This document shows, piece by piece, positions 10,101 through 20,090 of a DNA stretch of 22,226 nucleotides. Position 1 is the stretch's first letter. Every line of letters begins with the position of its first letter. Below the pieces are notes generated by a model. It ran no database searches. It worked only from the letters and a program-made list of their open reading frames with translations, and was not told the DNA's origin. The DNA comes from Larix sibirica (taxonomy: Eukaryota; Streptophyta; Pinopsida; Pinales; Pinaceae), in contig NWUY0300022947.1 of NCBI GenBank assembly GCA_004151065.3, positions 71,222 to 93,447 on the forward strand, in the 5' to 3' direction. A program made the position numbers and the translations under genes.

Positions 10101-10484
10101 TTAATAAATTGTAAATGTGTAAATATTATCCCTTGGCTTGTTGGGATTACAATATGTGGAGATACGAGGCTTACAATATATCACTGACCTTTTATTCTTA
10201 GAGGTGGCTAGACCACAAGAAGACGATGAGTGGGGTGTTGTCAAAATTCCCTTGATCAAATTTCCCCCAAATCGTTTGTCTGGCCTGAAATTTCCATTGT
10301 GACAATACCACTCTGGTATTGTTGAGCAATGAATTAACATCATCATAGGTTTTAATCTCCCTAGGGAAGAGTTACCTTCTTCACTAGTAGACTGAATTTG
10401 GAGGGAACCGATGTTGACATTGTGCTTTGGCTCATCCTTTAGTTTATAACTAGCATAGACACTTAACTTGTGTCCAGTGAACAC
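10101..10484 (-). CDS. Unrecognised ORF of 127 residues
   Basis: An open minus-strand frame from ATG (10484) to a stop at 10101. The translation is basic and rich in Lys, Asn, Ser and Cys, with no motif that I can name. The first codons overlap the second hairpin repeat (10451-10519), so the annotated start is doubtful. It ends right beside the proposed LTR edge at 10096. It could be a remnant of an element or a chance frame. Confidence 0.2.
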   Translation of the reverse strand: MFTGHKLSVYASYKLKDEPKHNVNIGSLQIQSTSEEGNSSLGRLKPMMMLIHCSTIPEWYCHNGNFRPDKRFGGNLIKGILTTPHSSSSCGLATSKNKRSVIYCKPRISTYCNPNKPRDNIYTFTIY

Positions 10485-10519
10485 CGATAGATAACAATTT
10501 AAGTGTCATGAACAAGTTA
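10451..10519 (+). repeat. Hairpin-forming dispersed repeat, copy 2
   Basis: Same orientation as the copy at 8692-8760 and clearly related over about 69 bp, including the shared core GAACACCGATAG and the end AAGTGTCATGAACAAGTTA. The inverted arms are more decayed here: CACTTAACTTGTG on the left and an imperfect partner around AACAATTTAAGTG. The central mini-hairpin has lost a pairing (CAGTG against CACCG). Confidence 0.65.
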
Positions 10520-11041
10520 TAGTTGTAATCACCGGTTGTCTGTTACCTTATTTAGTTAAATGGGTTGTCTGTCACTACCTATTATCCATGCATGAGTTAC
10601 ACATTATCAATGCATCAACTACCACTTAATTTTTATATTTTTTTTTTTTATAATTGTTTATTTGGAATTTTGAACGACGACCATAAAATCAATTTAGATA
10701 GTACACTTATCCCATTCTCCTTCAATCTAAGAAAAACAAGGATGATAATCAACCCCAAATTCTAAGAGTATAAACACCTCCTAACTCAAATATCTAATAC
10801 TTGCTAGATTGGACATCTACCATGCTCATAGAAATATTTGTTTCTATATCGTCACGGAAATGATAAAAAGGTGAAAATGCCATAAGTATGGATCGAATAG
10901 ATATTAAGTTCCAAAAATATTTATGGAATATTTTATTATTAACTTAATGATAGAACTCAATTATTTTTCACTTTAGTACGTTTTCCTAAACATGAAATAC
11001 TTTTCGAGTTGTCTTCATTTAAAGTAAAAAAATTTAATGAC
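10520..11041. other. AT-rich spacer left of the LINE
   Basis: No gene recognised. A run of Ts (about 10630-10640) and AT-rich sequence make up most of it. Its right edge abuts the T run that represents the A tail of the minus-strand LINE. I looked here for one arm of the LINE's target duplication but found no convincing partner beyond the LINE's 5' end. Confidence 0.5.
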
Positions 11042-11348
11042 TTTTTTTTTCAATCAGAAAAATTGCTATACTATATTGACAAGTATATGTAAAATAGTAC
11101 CGATATATCACATCCGTTTGGATAATTATCACAGACCGTCCCACCGGACTAGAGAAAAGTGATCCCCAACTGGGATAAAAACAACCAAGACCACATATTC
11201 CATGCTGCCCCCAGCATCAATACAAAATCCAGCCTATCCTGTTGGGCCTAAACCATGAACCAAGAGGATTCGAGAGTCAATGGTTTGACAATAAAAAAAA
11301 CAATAATAACACTGGTAACAGGAAAATAAAGGTAGAAAGGCAAAAAGT
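11042..11348 (-). other. LINE 3' UTR and A tail
   Basis: Sequence between the ORF2 stop (11349-11351) and the A tail. On the minus strand it ends ...TTTTTCTGATTG followed by nine As. Small frames on either strand here are shadows. The tail is short, which fits an old insertion or late trimming. Confidence 0.7.
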
Positions 11349-11909
11349 TCAATATATGAAGAAGCTGCCAGCTTCCCTAATAATATTGCCATCCCAAAGC
11401 TCAAAAAGTAAAGTACCCTCCAAAGAAAGAAGAACACACTTTGAGAGGATGTTCGTAGGGCCATTCTCAACACAGGGGACGTGTGTGAACTGGGTGCCAG
11501 GAAAGAGATGAAGCAAATATCGGATCTTGTACAACCAATGTGAAAGTGCGATTGAATTGATACACCCCGAATGGTTAATCCAGTTGATTACCACTTATGA
11601 ATCTCCCACAATCTGTCAAAGCTCGAGATTCCTTAGCTTAGCAAAATACAAGATTGACCATAGTGTACAAATCTCACTTTTTGTGTTTGTCCCCGAACCA
11701 AAGTTCATCGATATATTATAGAAAATGTCATTTTTAATTACAATGACCCCTCCTGCCCCACATTTTAATCCAGACACCTGCGAGGCCCCATCAAAAAATC
11801 CTATTGATGCCGACAAATGTGTAGTGGTGGACCGACAAATAGACTTGGCCGAATTTTTATTCAACCCACCGCGAGCTTCCAAAAATTCCAACAACGCATT
11901 CTGTGCCAC
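11349..11909 (-). other. ORF2 RNase H domain
   Basis: RNase H would remove RNA from the RNA-DNA hybrid; plant L1 elements often carry one at the C terminus. Visible motifs are GFFDGAS (first Asp), NTKSEICTLW (Glu) and VGDS (second Asp). The last motif region reads CVENGPTNILSK, where an Asp is usual before the LSK-like end and Asn is found instead. Two stops, TGA at 11616 and TAA at 11595, flank the GDS motif. The frame is the same throughout. Confidence 0.8.
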
Positions 11910-11918
11910 CCATCCCGG

Positions 11919-12503
11919 CTAAATATATCTATTTTCAAAAACATCTAGATTATAGGATTTCCAAATGCCCCACAGTACCAAGCAGAAAGTTATAGCAACA
12001 TCACAGTTTAAATTATGGCTGGACAGTAAGTTACTTGACAGTTTTGTATCATTCCAAATTGGCATGTTTATTGTAGAGAGATGGATTAGTTTCCATACCT
12101 GAAGGATAAATGCACAGTAAAAGAAAAGATGTTGTCCCCCATCATCCCCTAGTTTACAAAGGAAGCATATGCCCGGACTAATAAACCCCTGACGTTGCAA
12201 ATTAGACGAAAACAATAGTTTGTCCTCAAGAGCCAACCACATGAACACCTTGACCTTGAACAGGAGATGCCAACGCCAGAGTATTCCATGCCACCAGATC
12301 ACTGAGGAACCAACCATAAAAAAAGTGTCATAATCTAATGTTGTCGTCACCTGCCCAGTAGAAGTGTTCCACGACCATGCCAGCACATCCTCACCAGTTG
12401 ACAGGTTAATACAACCTGACTGAAGAGCTCGTGTATATGAATCCCATTCCGCTTCCAAGTTACCCTGCAGACCGAGCTGTAGGGCTGATATCCATGATTG
12501 CAC
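11919..12503 (-). other. ORF2 C-terminal part with zf-RVT finger
   Basis: Open stretch within ORF2. Its centre has the zf-RVT zinc-binding pattern found behind plant LINE reverse transcriptases: FKVKVFMWLALEDKL, then CFLC, then QHLFFYC (C-x2-C...H-x3-C). The finger is thought to help the RT hold nucleic acid. The frame continues from the 13037-12831 stretch through stops at 12831 and 12708, and onward into the RNase H through a TAG at 11919-11921. Confidence 0.8.
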
Positions 12504-13003
12504 AGGTGAATTGTTTGTAAATGATGAGGTTGCATGGTAAAGAGATGAATAACCAGAGTTTCTTAGTACAGTTACTAATTCAAGAGATAGTGTGAAGTCA
12601 GATGGGCCGCCAATAATCGGATCATAGCCCAGCCGAATCGACCTTCCATCCCCCGAGATCCAACCAATCCAGTCAGTAACAATATGGAAGGATATATATA
12701 AACCAGCCTAGAAATTGTAAACCCCATTCATATTGTGTTGACCATCTCTGAGCCACAAGTGAATCGGTAGGCCTTTTAAATATTTGTCCTTGATCACTTC
12801 ACCCCACAGTCCATCCACCATTAGTGCCCGCTAGAGGCTCTTAGACAGTAAAGCAGTCGAGAAGTAAAAAATGTTCTTAATGGACCAGCCACCACACTTA
12901 TAAGGCAAGGCCATCGTCTGCCAATCCGCCAAGTGCAACTTATGTTTCTGCTGGCCTAACCAAATGAAATTATACATAATCCTCCGCATAGCAGATAGGA
13001 TGG

Positions 13004-13067
13004 ATTTAGGCACTTTGCACAACGAAATCCAGAACATTTAGGCACTTTGCACAACGAAATCCAGAAC
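13004..13067 (+). repeat. 32-bp tandem duplication inside LINE RT
   Basis: ATTTAGGCACTTTGCACAAC... occurs at 13004-13035 and again, with no change, at 13036-13067. Thirty-two is not a multiple of three, and the reading frame on the minus strand changes at this point by exactly the amount the duplication predicts. The identity of the copies suggests it arose after most of the decay of the LINE. Confidence 0.9.
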
Positions 13068-13182
13068 ATGCCCAAATTCTGTAGAACAGATTTCACCAGT
13101 ATTAGCCTACCACCAATCGACAGCCACCGCTAGCACCATTTATGTATCCTCTATCAAACTGCTTTAATAACCAGGACCAGTC

Positions 13183-14721
13183 CTATTTATCATATGCATT
13201 CAGTTTTATAAAGAAACCCAAATACAGTGTGCCTTCCACTAAAGGTTTAATACTGAAATTAAACATTGCAGAAAGATCCAACTGCAAGATGTCATCTAAT
13301 AGATGTTCCAATATAATGGTCTTGTTATCATTGATTACCATACCTTTGGTTTTAGTAAAGAGCCCAATATTTACCTTGATGGCTTCCCATTCCAATCTAC
13401 ATGCCTTACCGAAAAGCATACAATCATCGACAAAAAACTGATGTGTGACATGAATGTTCCTAGAAATATTCACCCCTAAAATTTGTTTGACCCCCTTAGC
13501 TTTGAGCAGGAGCCGACTTAGTCCTTCAATCACAATCAGGAATAGCAGTGGGGACAACGAGCAGCCCTGCCTCAATCCCCGCGAGGCAAAGAAAAATCTA
13601 GATGGACACCCATTCACTAAGACAGAATAGTGTACCGAGGACACACAGCCCATGATCCATTTCATTGCATGCCATGGAATCCCAATCTATATCAGAGCCA
13701 AACGTAGGAATTCCCAATTGACCTTGTCGTAGGCCCGAGTGAGATCCATCTGCAATATCAAGGCCTTTTTGTTTCTGGTTTTAATACTGTGGAAAGATTC
13801 TTGTGCAAGACCAAATGCATCGAGGATTTGTCGATTATCCAAAAAACCGAATTGTTCTTTAGATATGTCCCTGGAAAGTACCGGCTTTATCCGATTTGCA
13901 ATAATGTTTGCCACCAGTTTATAGACTAGATTACATAGTGATATTGGTCTGAAATCTTCAAAGGAATCCTGCAACGATGTCTTAGGAATTAAAGTAATGA
14001 ATGTATAATTTAAAGCCACAAGGATTTTACCTGAGATGCGAGAGTCTTCAACCATGGCCAGCAGGTCAGGTCCCATCAGATCAAAGAAGCCAGCGAACAG
14101 TTCCGTAGTGTAGCCATCCGGACCAGGGATTTTAGCCCTAGCAAATTTTTGAATAACTGCTTTGACTTCTGCTAGAGTGACAGGATTGAACAACGCAGAC
14201 CCCTCCTGGTTCGAGAAAAAATGTGGATACTCCCTTATGACTTTAATTCGTTCACTAATCCCACAAGTTCCCGGGTCAGTGTAGTATTCCTTAAAATGCT
14301 TACCAGCTTCCTCCAATAATTCCGACTGTTTACTAATGAGATCACCATTCTTCGCTTTGATGAACCAGATTGAGTTATGAATACGGCACTGATCAGCAAA
14401 CTTGTGAAAATATTTTGTATTTTTATCCCCCAGGGCTATCCACGTAGCCCTACTTTTCAGTCTCCAGGACTCCTCCTCTCTGGCGAGCAGTGTTTGTCTA
14501 CATAGTTCCAACACCTTGAGTGTTGAAGGCAAAGGGGGGTTCATCGAACCCAGCTTATGAATATCCTGTAGTTTGTCAATTTCACCCTCAATAGATTCAA
14601 GCTCCTTATAATGAGCCCTTTTTTTTAATCTCTCCCATTTAATAACCACTGATTTGAGGTTCTTCAGTTTCTTGATCAAATAATGTGAAGGTGTATCCTT
14701 CCAGAGTCTTATTAAACTCAT
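13183..14721 (-). other. ORF2 reverse transcriptase domain
   Basis: RT core motifs appear in order: GPDGY, TLIPKT, FRPISLCNLVYK, QFGFLDNRQI, motif A as LQMDLTRAYDKVNW, motif B as RGLRQGCSLSPLLF, and motif C as FFVDD, where L1 elements usually have FADD. The Asp residues needed for catalysis are all present. A TAG (13687-13689) splits the domain shortly after motif A, but the frame on both sides is the same. A second TAG at 13183-13185 closes the frame in the thumb region. A coiled-coil-like basic stretch (KKLKNLKSVV) lies at the N-terminal side. Confidence 0.9.
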
Positions 14722-15511
14722 ACCAAGTCTTAATCACTAGTGCCACAAATTCCGCATCTTGTATCCATGTGTGATTGAATTTGTAGGGATAATTCTGTGT
14801 ATTGGCCTCGAAATCAAGTTCCAGCATGATTGCCTTATGATCAGAGATCTTAGAAGAATCAATCCATGATCTATATCTATAAACAAGCTTCAATAGGGAA
14901 TCATTTGCCATAAATCTGTCAAATCTCTTGGACACACAGTTTGTGTCACACCTACCATTACTCCATGTAGGATTCAAAGGATAAGGCTCCATATCATTTA
15001 AACAGAGTGCCGAGAAATAGTTTTGGAAATAGCTGGATAGAGGATCCATCCTGCACGTATCACCCCAAATCTCAGCATTAGAAAGTTTAAGGTTGAGATC
15101 GCCAACAAGCAGTAAATTTGAGAGTGCTAATATTCCCAAATGTTGTGATGACTCCCAAAAGGCTTTCCGTTTTATATATGGATCATAGACATTGATAAAA
15201 TTGCATTCTCCCTGGCAGCCAACCAAAAGACCTTTCAACATAATACCCCAGTGTGAAACAAATGCCAAAAATTGTGTAGAACGGGGGTTCCAGGTAGAAA
15301 GTAAGCCTCCCGATTGTCCCGCCGCATTAACTGAAGCTACCACCCAATCCTTCTTGAGTGATTGAAAAAAGTTCTAGGCTTTCTCAGCCGATACCATGGT
15401 CTCTTGTAAAAAAACTATATCTGGAGATTCCTTCTCCAATAGTCGCTTGAGGGATAATATTTTCTGAGGGCCCCCAATCCCTTGAATATTTAGTGATATT
15501 AATTTCATCAT
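14700..15511 (-). other. ORF2 endonuclease (EEP) domain
   Basis: This AP-type endonuclease makes the first nick in target-primed insertion. The signature residues are visible: LNIQGIGG near the start (Asn), PDIVFLQET (Glu), LLVGDLN (Asp and Asn), and ISDHKAIML near the end (Asp-His). All key residues are kept. A single TAG at 15374-15376 interrupts it after EKA. The frame remains open to 14639, but homology shifts to another frame around 14700-14720, where the RT linker begins. Confidence 0.85.
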
Positions 15512-15564
15512 TTCACCCTTGCTTGGGCTTTTAAATCTCTAAGTGCCCGTTTAGTTTGGGATGA

Positions 15565-17415
15565 CTAGGAAACTTGCTCCGGAATGAGTTCAGAACCTGA
15601 AGTGGAAGAAATCGTGAGCTGAGGAGTGCCTTTACGGCCACTGCGAGTGTGAAGTGGGGACAAATCCTTTGCTAATGCCCCACGGATAATACCTTTAGCC
15701 TTTTGCATACAGGAAGTACTCGAGTCATCAGCTTGTGTGCCCACCGAAGCCAACGCAATAGTCATATTGCCTACATATGTTGTTAAGGGAGTCATAGTAT
15801 GACTTGTGTCCAAGGGAAGAGAAGACCCTAGATCCTTCGCCGGAGGAATGTTCATAGGAGTATGGGAACAAATAGGTGTAGTATGTGATTTTTGAAGGTC
15901 TCGTGAAGCTCTCACAGAGATCGGCCCATGAACTGAAGTAGTGGGAAAAGAGTTTTCTTTTTCTGTCATGATAGGGGAATCGAAAGCCATTGTATTGGAC
16001 ACCAATTGTTCGCCACCCAGAGTGTTAGGTATATCAGATAAGGGATTAGTTCCTGGATCCAAAGACAAGGGAACATGATTCTCAACTGCCAAAACAGATG
16101 TTGGATCACCGATATTGTCTTTGTTCAGATTCTCATTGGAGATAAGATCAACTCCCTGATAGAAAAAAGGCCCCCCACTAATAATATCATCCCCAAGTCG
16201 ACTCCCTTTTCCTTCCAGTGTTATGATAAAGGTCTTTTCCTCATCATTCAATGAGTTAACAAAAGCAGGGTCAAGAATATCCAACTTACTCATAATATTA
16301 GATGAAGACGGCAAGGTAGAATAGTTAGATGAATGAACAGAGTTATGGGCGAGGTCATGTGACGGAGAGGATCCTCCAGATCCTAAGCTGCTATCCGAAG
16401 TCCATGCCGTAGCTTCCTTCGAGGAGTCTTCATCCTCCTTAGTGCCAGAGAAAGATCTCTTGCATTCCCGCCACAGGTGTCCCACTTCCTTGCATCTAGA
16501 GCAGCAGAAAGACAACCCCCAGTAGTCAAGGTCTTGTTTTATAATTTTTCCGCGCCAATGGATTTCCAATCTCTCTCGCAGCGCTTTATTCATATCGATC
16601 TCCACCAAAACCTGGCGAACACGACAATCCATCCCCTTCAAATGGCTCTCCCTTATATGGATAAATTGACCCAAGTGGTTGGCCACCACTTCAAATGCCT
16701 CCTGGTTCCAGAGAGCAAGTGGAAAACCCGGCATATGTACCCAGAGATGTCTAAAACGAATCCTCTCCTTATTAGGGTCAAACCCCGAATACCATCTGTG
16801 GAGCATAAGACTGCCCATCCCTCGGATCCAGGATTTCCCCAAAAAGTAAGAGGCGTGCTCCTCAATTCTGAAGTAGAAAGTGTACCAACCCTTATTCTGG
16901 ATAATAATATCCGGAGTATACCCGATGATTGGAGACCATACAGAGGCAGCGCATTGCCCAATATCCTTTGGATTCATGGCCTTGTATGAGAATTTTCCTA
17001 CTAGAGTTTTCAGTGAAAGGGAAGCCATGGATTTAAGTCCGGTATGATTACTCATGTTGAGACAATCCTCTTCTGTTTGTAGATGCCAGTTTCTACCCCG
17101 TCTGCAGTTTTTGACTTTTTTTTAACCAAAACCCCCTTTTGTATTTGAACGACCAGCTTTCTGGCAACCTGTAGTCACCAGAAAGGATTTTTCATTTAGG
17201 GTGAGTGGCTTTGAGAGCCCCGTAGAATCTAGTGTATCACTGCTGAGACCAGTTGGTGCCTTGACCACCAAGGGGCCCGTGTTAAGCCCTGATTGCTCCC
17301 TCCTGACATGTTCCAATAGCATTTCACGATATTCATCATTAGTTTTCGGTAGCATCTCCCTTTCCCACCATTCATCAGATAAAGAAGTTTTGTCCCTAGT
17401 GGGTTCCTTCTCCAT
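15565..17415 (-). pseudogene. LINE ORF1: gag-like RNA-binding protein
   Basis: ORF1 of plant L1 elements binds the element RNA. From an ATG at 17055 the frame gives 496 residues. A DUF4283-like region fills about residues 10-180, and a CCHC knuckle CSRCKEVGHLWREC lies at residues 185-198 (16462-16503). The rest is Ser/Thr-rich, as usual. The same frame is also open upstream: from an ATG at 17415 (MEKEPTRDKT) to a single TAA at 17122-17124, then on into the 496-residue part. I infer an original start at 17415 and a length near 617 residues. If that is right, ORF1 is broken by one stop only, far less than ORF2. Confidence 0.8.
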
Positions 17416-17520
17416 CTCAAGAATAATATGTGTTATCCCAAGAAAATAAAAACCCCGTGACGAAGAAATTCCCCTGACAACCCAGTAAATACTAAACAAA
17501 AATTACCACTCAGAACAATA

Positions 17521-18060
17521 ACCTGTTCCCCAAGTCTGTCAGTTTTGAATAAGCCACAAGATAGGCTCGGACTTGTCACCACATATGCCCAGCATCCCAA
17601 CCCTCCTCATGTGCAGCATAGGTTGACGATATACACTGATATCAGTGGTTCCAGGCCAAATTATAGGAATTTGACAAAATAAAGTATCATGTAAGAAAGG
17701 TTTTCATAGCGACCAACTTTCATATCGGTTGTTTCGTATGTGCCTAGGAGCATATCAGACTAGTGTCCCTGACCAGTAAGCAGCAAATATGCAGAGGTTT
17801 CCAACTTACTTGACGAGACCCTACTTCAAGTAGTATAGTTTACTATGTGTCTATTATAACGAGTCAAGCAAGTTTCTGTCAAGCCTGGGATGACCGTTTC
17901 TGTCGAAATCATCACGTCTTTAATTTCTTCGCCTCTCCTAGATTCATATGTCCAGCGGTTCTCCTATTTCTTCGCCTCTATGTCCCTTAGTCAAGTCAAG
18001 TTTTTAAATCAAACGAAGCTTGTTGGCATGGTTTTATCATCATCATTTATTTTTATTTTT
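17521..18060. other. LINE 5' leader or flank, no gene
   Basis: No gene recognised. The first part, to about 17900, has a base composition like the LINE and may be its 5' UTR. Beyond it the sequence turns AT-rich. A short string ATTTCTTCGCCTCT occurs twice (about 17922 and 17965). The border of the LINE is not fixed. Confidence 0.4.
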
Positions 18061-18277
18061 ATTTATAAAGAGTTATTAATTGAAAAATAAAATAATTACT
18101 GATAAGACAAATAAATTCCACTTTTATTTTATGAAGTATCAAATAAATTCCACTTTTATTTTATGAAGCTTGTAAGTAAGGGTTTATTTTTTATTATTTA
18201 TAAAGAGTTATTTATTTAAAAAGAAAATAATTATTGATAAATTCAACTTTTATTTTATGAAGCTTGCAAGTAAGGTT
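18061..18277 (+). repeat. Nested local repeat cluster, AT-rich
   Basis: A unit running from ATTTATAAAGAGTTATT to AGCTTG(T/C)AAGTAAGG is present twice, beginning at 18061 and 18196 (135 bp apart). Inside the first copy a 32-bp stretch beginning CAAATAAATTCCACTTTTAT is itself doubled (18108-18139 and 18140-18167 onward), which makes the first unit longer than the second. The order of events is an outer duplication plus an inner one in the first copy. No coding sequence is seen. Confidence 0.75.
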
Positions 18278-19160
18278 TTGTAGGAATTGTTTTTCAAGAT
18301 TTAATAATATGTAATGGTATAATGAAGTTGTTGATATACAATTGGATGATTCGGGTTTGGCAATAGTATTGTAGATTATATGATATGTGATATTTTCATA
18401 TATAATTAAATAATAAATTTTGAAATATTGAATAATTATGATTATATATTTTAAATTTTATAATGCATAAAAGTTTTAAAGAAAAAATTTCGACAAAAAT
18501 AGTATTTATTTTTTTAATGGATTTAAATAATGAATTAAATCTTTATTAAACAAAACACTATTAAAAAGTTCAACATAATTTTACAACTACCCTCTCTACT
18601 TCTATTAACAAGTTATTTATTGAGGTGCCATGTAAAAAGGAAATTAGAACAACAAACCTTCAGTGTGATAAAAAAGTGTATGATTGCTAGAAAATACAGT
18701 AGAGATGCTCTAAGCGTCCTTAAAATTCAATAAGATAAATAGGTACCAACTGCTCTAATTAAAAGGGGGGAAAGGGTACTATATAGATAGAAAGAAAGAA
18801 ACTTTTACACTTTTTTAAGCTAGATCCTAATAAATTATACAAGAAAATTCTAACTTGTAAAACTAAATAAAATCATATGATTCCCTTGAGGGACTGGAAT
18901 TACTGCCTTAAAAGCTTTATGAAACATCTATCTCATGGACAACATTCAAACACTTTCTATATACAGTGCATTGGTCGTTAATGGCTCTTTTAATGTTGAA
19001 AATACAGTCTAAACTGATGCGACATGGTAGTGGCACCATACGAACTGAAACTGGTGGGTCACCTTGACCACAATGGTCTGAACTAAGTAACAAACAACTG
19101 GACTAAAATGAACAACTAGAACTAAGATAAAAAGATTGAAAAACCTAATTCCTAACTACC
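18278..19160. other. AT-rich spacer, nothing recognised
   Basis: Long AT-rich stretch with no convincing gene. Its right part (about 18980-19160) follows the integrase stop on the minus strand and may be the 3' end of that gypsy element, but I could not place an LTR or purine tract. Confidence 0.45.
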
Positions 19161-19161
19161 T

Positions 19162-19181
19162 CACTCCTAGTTATAGGAGTG
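19162..19181. repeat. Perfect 8-bp stem hairpin at integrase stop
   Basis: CACTCCTA-GTTA-TAGGAGTG, an eight-base perfect inverted repeat with a four-base loop. It spans the TAG that ends the integrase frame (19167-19169). It may be chance. Confidence 0.5.
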
Positions 19182-20089
19182 GCATCTTGTGGGATTCAAG
19201 CATGCTCCATTCACCCATCCTAGACGAAGAATACCATTGAGTTGCGCTAATTGAATAGATCTTTAATCTTTGATTTCCACAACAATAACAGGGCCCAACC
19301 AATGCATCTGAAGTTTTCCTGGGTGCTTCATGAACTTGCTATTATACAGTCAAACTTGGCCACCTTGGTTAATTGTTTTATGTTTGATGTGTTTATCATG
19401 CCATGCCTTCTGTCATTCCTTTTCATTTGTTGTGTGATAATCGACTAAAAAATGTGATTATTCTAGTTCCATCAATTTCGCAAGATGTTCTACAATCGGA
19501 TCTTCCTCTATCATGTGTGTCGCATGCGCAATGTAAAGGCCCGAGACCACAAATTCAATCAGAACTATTGCTTCTCTTCCATATACCAATTGGAACATAG
19601 TCTACTTATGAATTTTATTTGTAGTGATCTTGTATGCCCATAACACAACTGGTATTCCATCATCTCAATCATCCCAATTTGTGCAACATAGTTTTGTCAT
19701 TCCGATCTCTAGAATTTTGTTGAAAATTTCTACTGTGTCGTTTTCTTGTGGGTGATATGGACTACTTTTGTGGTGTTGTATCAAAAAATACTTCATCAAT
19801 GCCTCAATAGTGGTATTCAAGAAGTGTTTACCTTGGTCATTTTTAAGTATCTAGGACACCTAAACTGAGTAATAATGTTTTTGTAGATGAATTGAGATTT
19901 TGTTTGTGTAGAGAAATCTCAGATTGGTGTTGCTTCGGCCCATATCATTAGGTAGTCTATTGCGGTAATAATATAGCGTGCTTTAGAATGTTCTGCCAAC
20001 AGATTGATAGGTCCCACAAAATCAACTACCCATTTTTCAAATGGATGTAGTGCCCGAATAGGTCTAAGTGGTAGTTCATCTCGTTGGGA
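19167..20089 (-). pseudogene. Ty3/gypsy integrase relic
   Basis: Integrase inserts the element DNA into the genome. On the minus strand the core reads RDELPLRPIRALHPFEKW, then VVDFVGP (first catalytic Asp), KNDQGKHF (second Asp), and SSPYHPQENDTVEIFNK (catalytic Glu), with a TMFQLVYGREA block and a C-terminal part ending YN before TAG at 19167-19169. All three acidic residues remain. The frame changes once, near 19840, in a run of As. Stops inside include one TGA before the shift and six stops after it. The N-terminal zinc-binding part is missing because a plus-strand LTR begins at 20091. Earlier pol and gag should lie beyond that inserted element, outside the window. Confidence 0.85.
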
Positions 20090-20090
20090 T

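Larger units (their letters stand above)
11349..15511 (-). pseudogene. LINE ORF2: endonuclease, RT, zf-RVT, RNase H
   Basis: This protein nicks target DNA and copies the element RNA into it. The likely start is the tandem ATG at 15511, because the endonuclease motif LNIQGIGG follows at once. About 1,387 codons fit a plant L1 ORF2. Nine in-frame stops are visible: TAG at 15374, 13687, 13183, 13130, 12831, 12708 and 11919, TGA at 11616, TAA at 11595 (lower coordinate given for each). The frame changes three times: near 14700-14720 between endonuclease and RT, near 13140 by loss of one base, and at 13036-13067 by a 32-bp duplication. Homologous sequence resumes after each break, so the gene was once intact. 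The open pieces within it are parts of one gene. Confidence 0.9.
11042..17520 (-). mobile_element. Plant L1-type LINE, near full length, dead
   Basis: A non-LTR retrotransposon on the minus strand with the standard order: 5' leader, ORF1 (17415-15565), a 53-bp gap, ORF2 (15511-11349), a 3' UTR of about 300 bp and a short A tail (a run of nine Ts at 11042-11050 on the + strand). ORF2 carries endonuclease, reverse transcriptase, zf-RVT zinc finger and RNase H, the layout of plant L1 elements with an acquired RNase H. The left edge is fixed by the A tail. The right edge is uncertain; about 17520 is the end of clear coding-linked sequence and the 5' UTR could extend to about 17900. No target site duplication was found. 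Stops and frame changes show it cannot move by itself. Confidence 0.9.

Noticed and set aside
11242-11922. Plus-strand ORFs of 64 to 89 codons
   Set aside because: They are antisense to the LINE RNase H and 3' UTR.
11349-15511. TAG readthrough or a changed genetic code, because seven of nine ORF2 stops are TAG
   Set aside because: The same gene also has TGA and TAA stops and three frame changes, so simple decay is the better explanation.
16477-16989. A 170-codon plus-strand ORF
   Set aside because: It is the antisense shadow of the LINE ORF1 DUF4283-like region, which has recognisable protein motifs on the minus strand.
17201-17449. An 82-codon plus-strand ORF
   Set aside because: It is antisense to the N-terminal part of LINE ORF1.
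11030-18600. Target site duplication flanking the LINE
   Set aside because: The sequence beside the A tail (AAATTTAATGA at about 11030-11040) has no convincing match near the 5' end. Only AT-rich chance similarities were seen.
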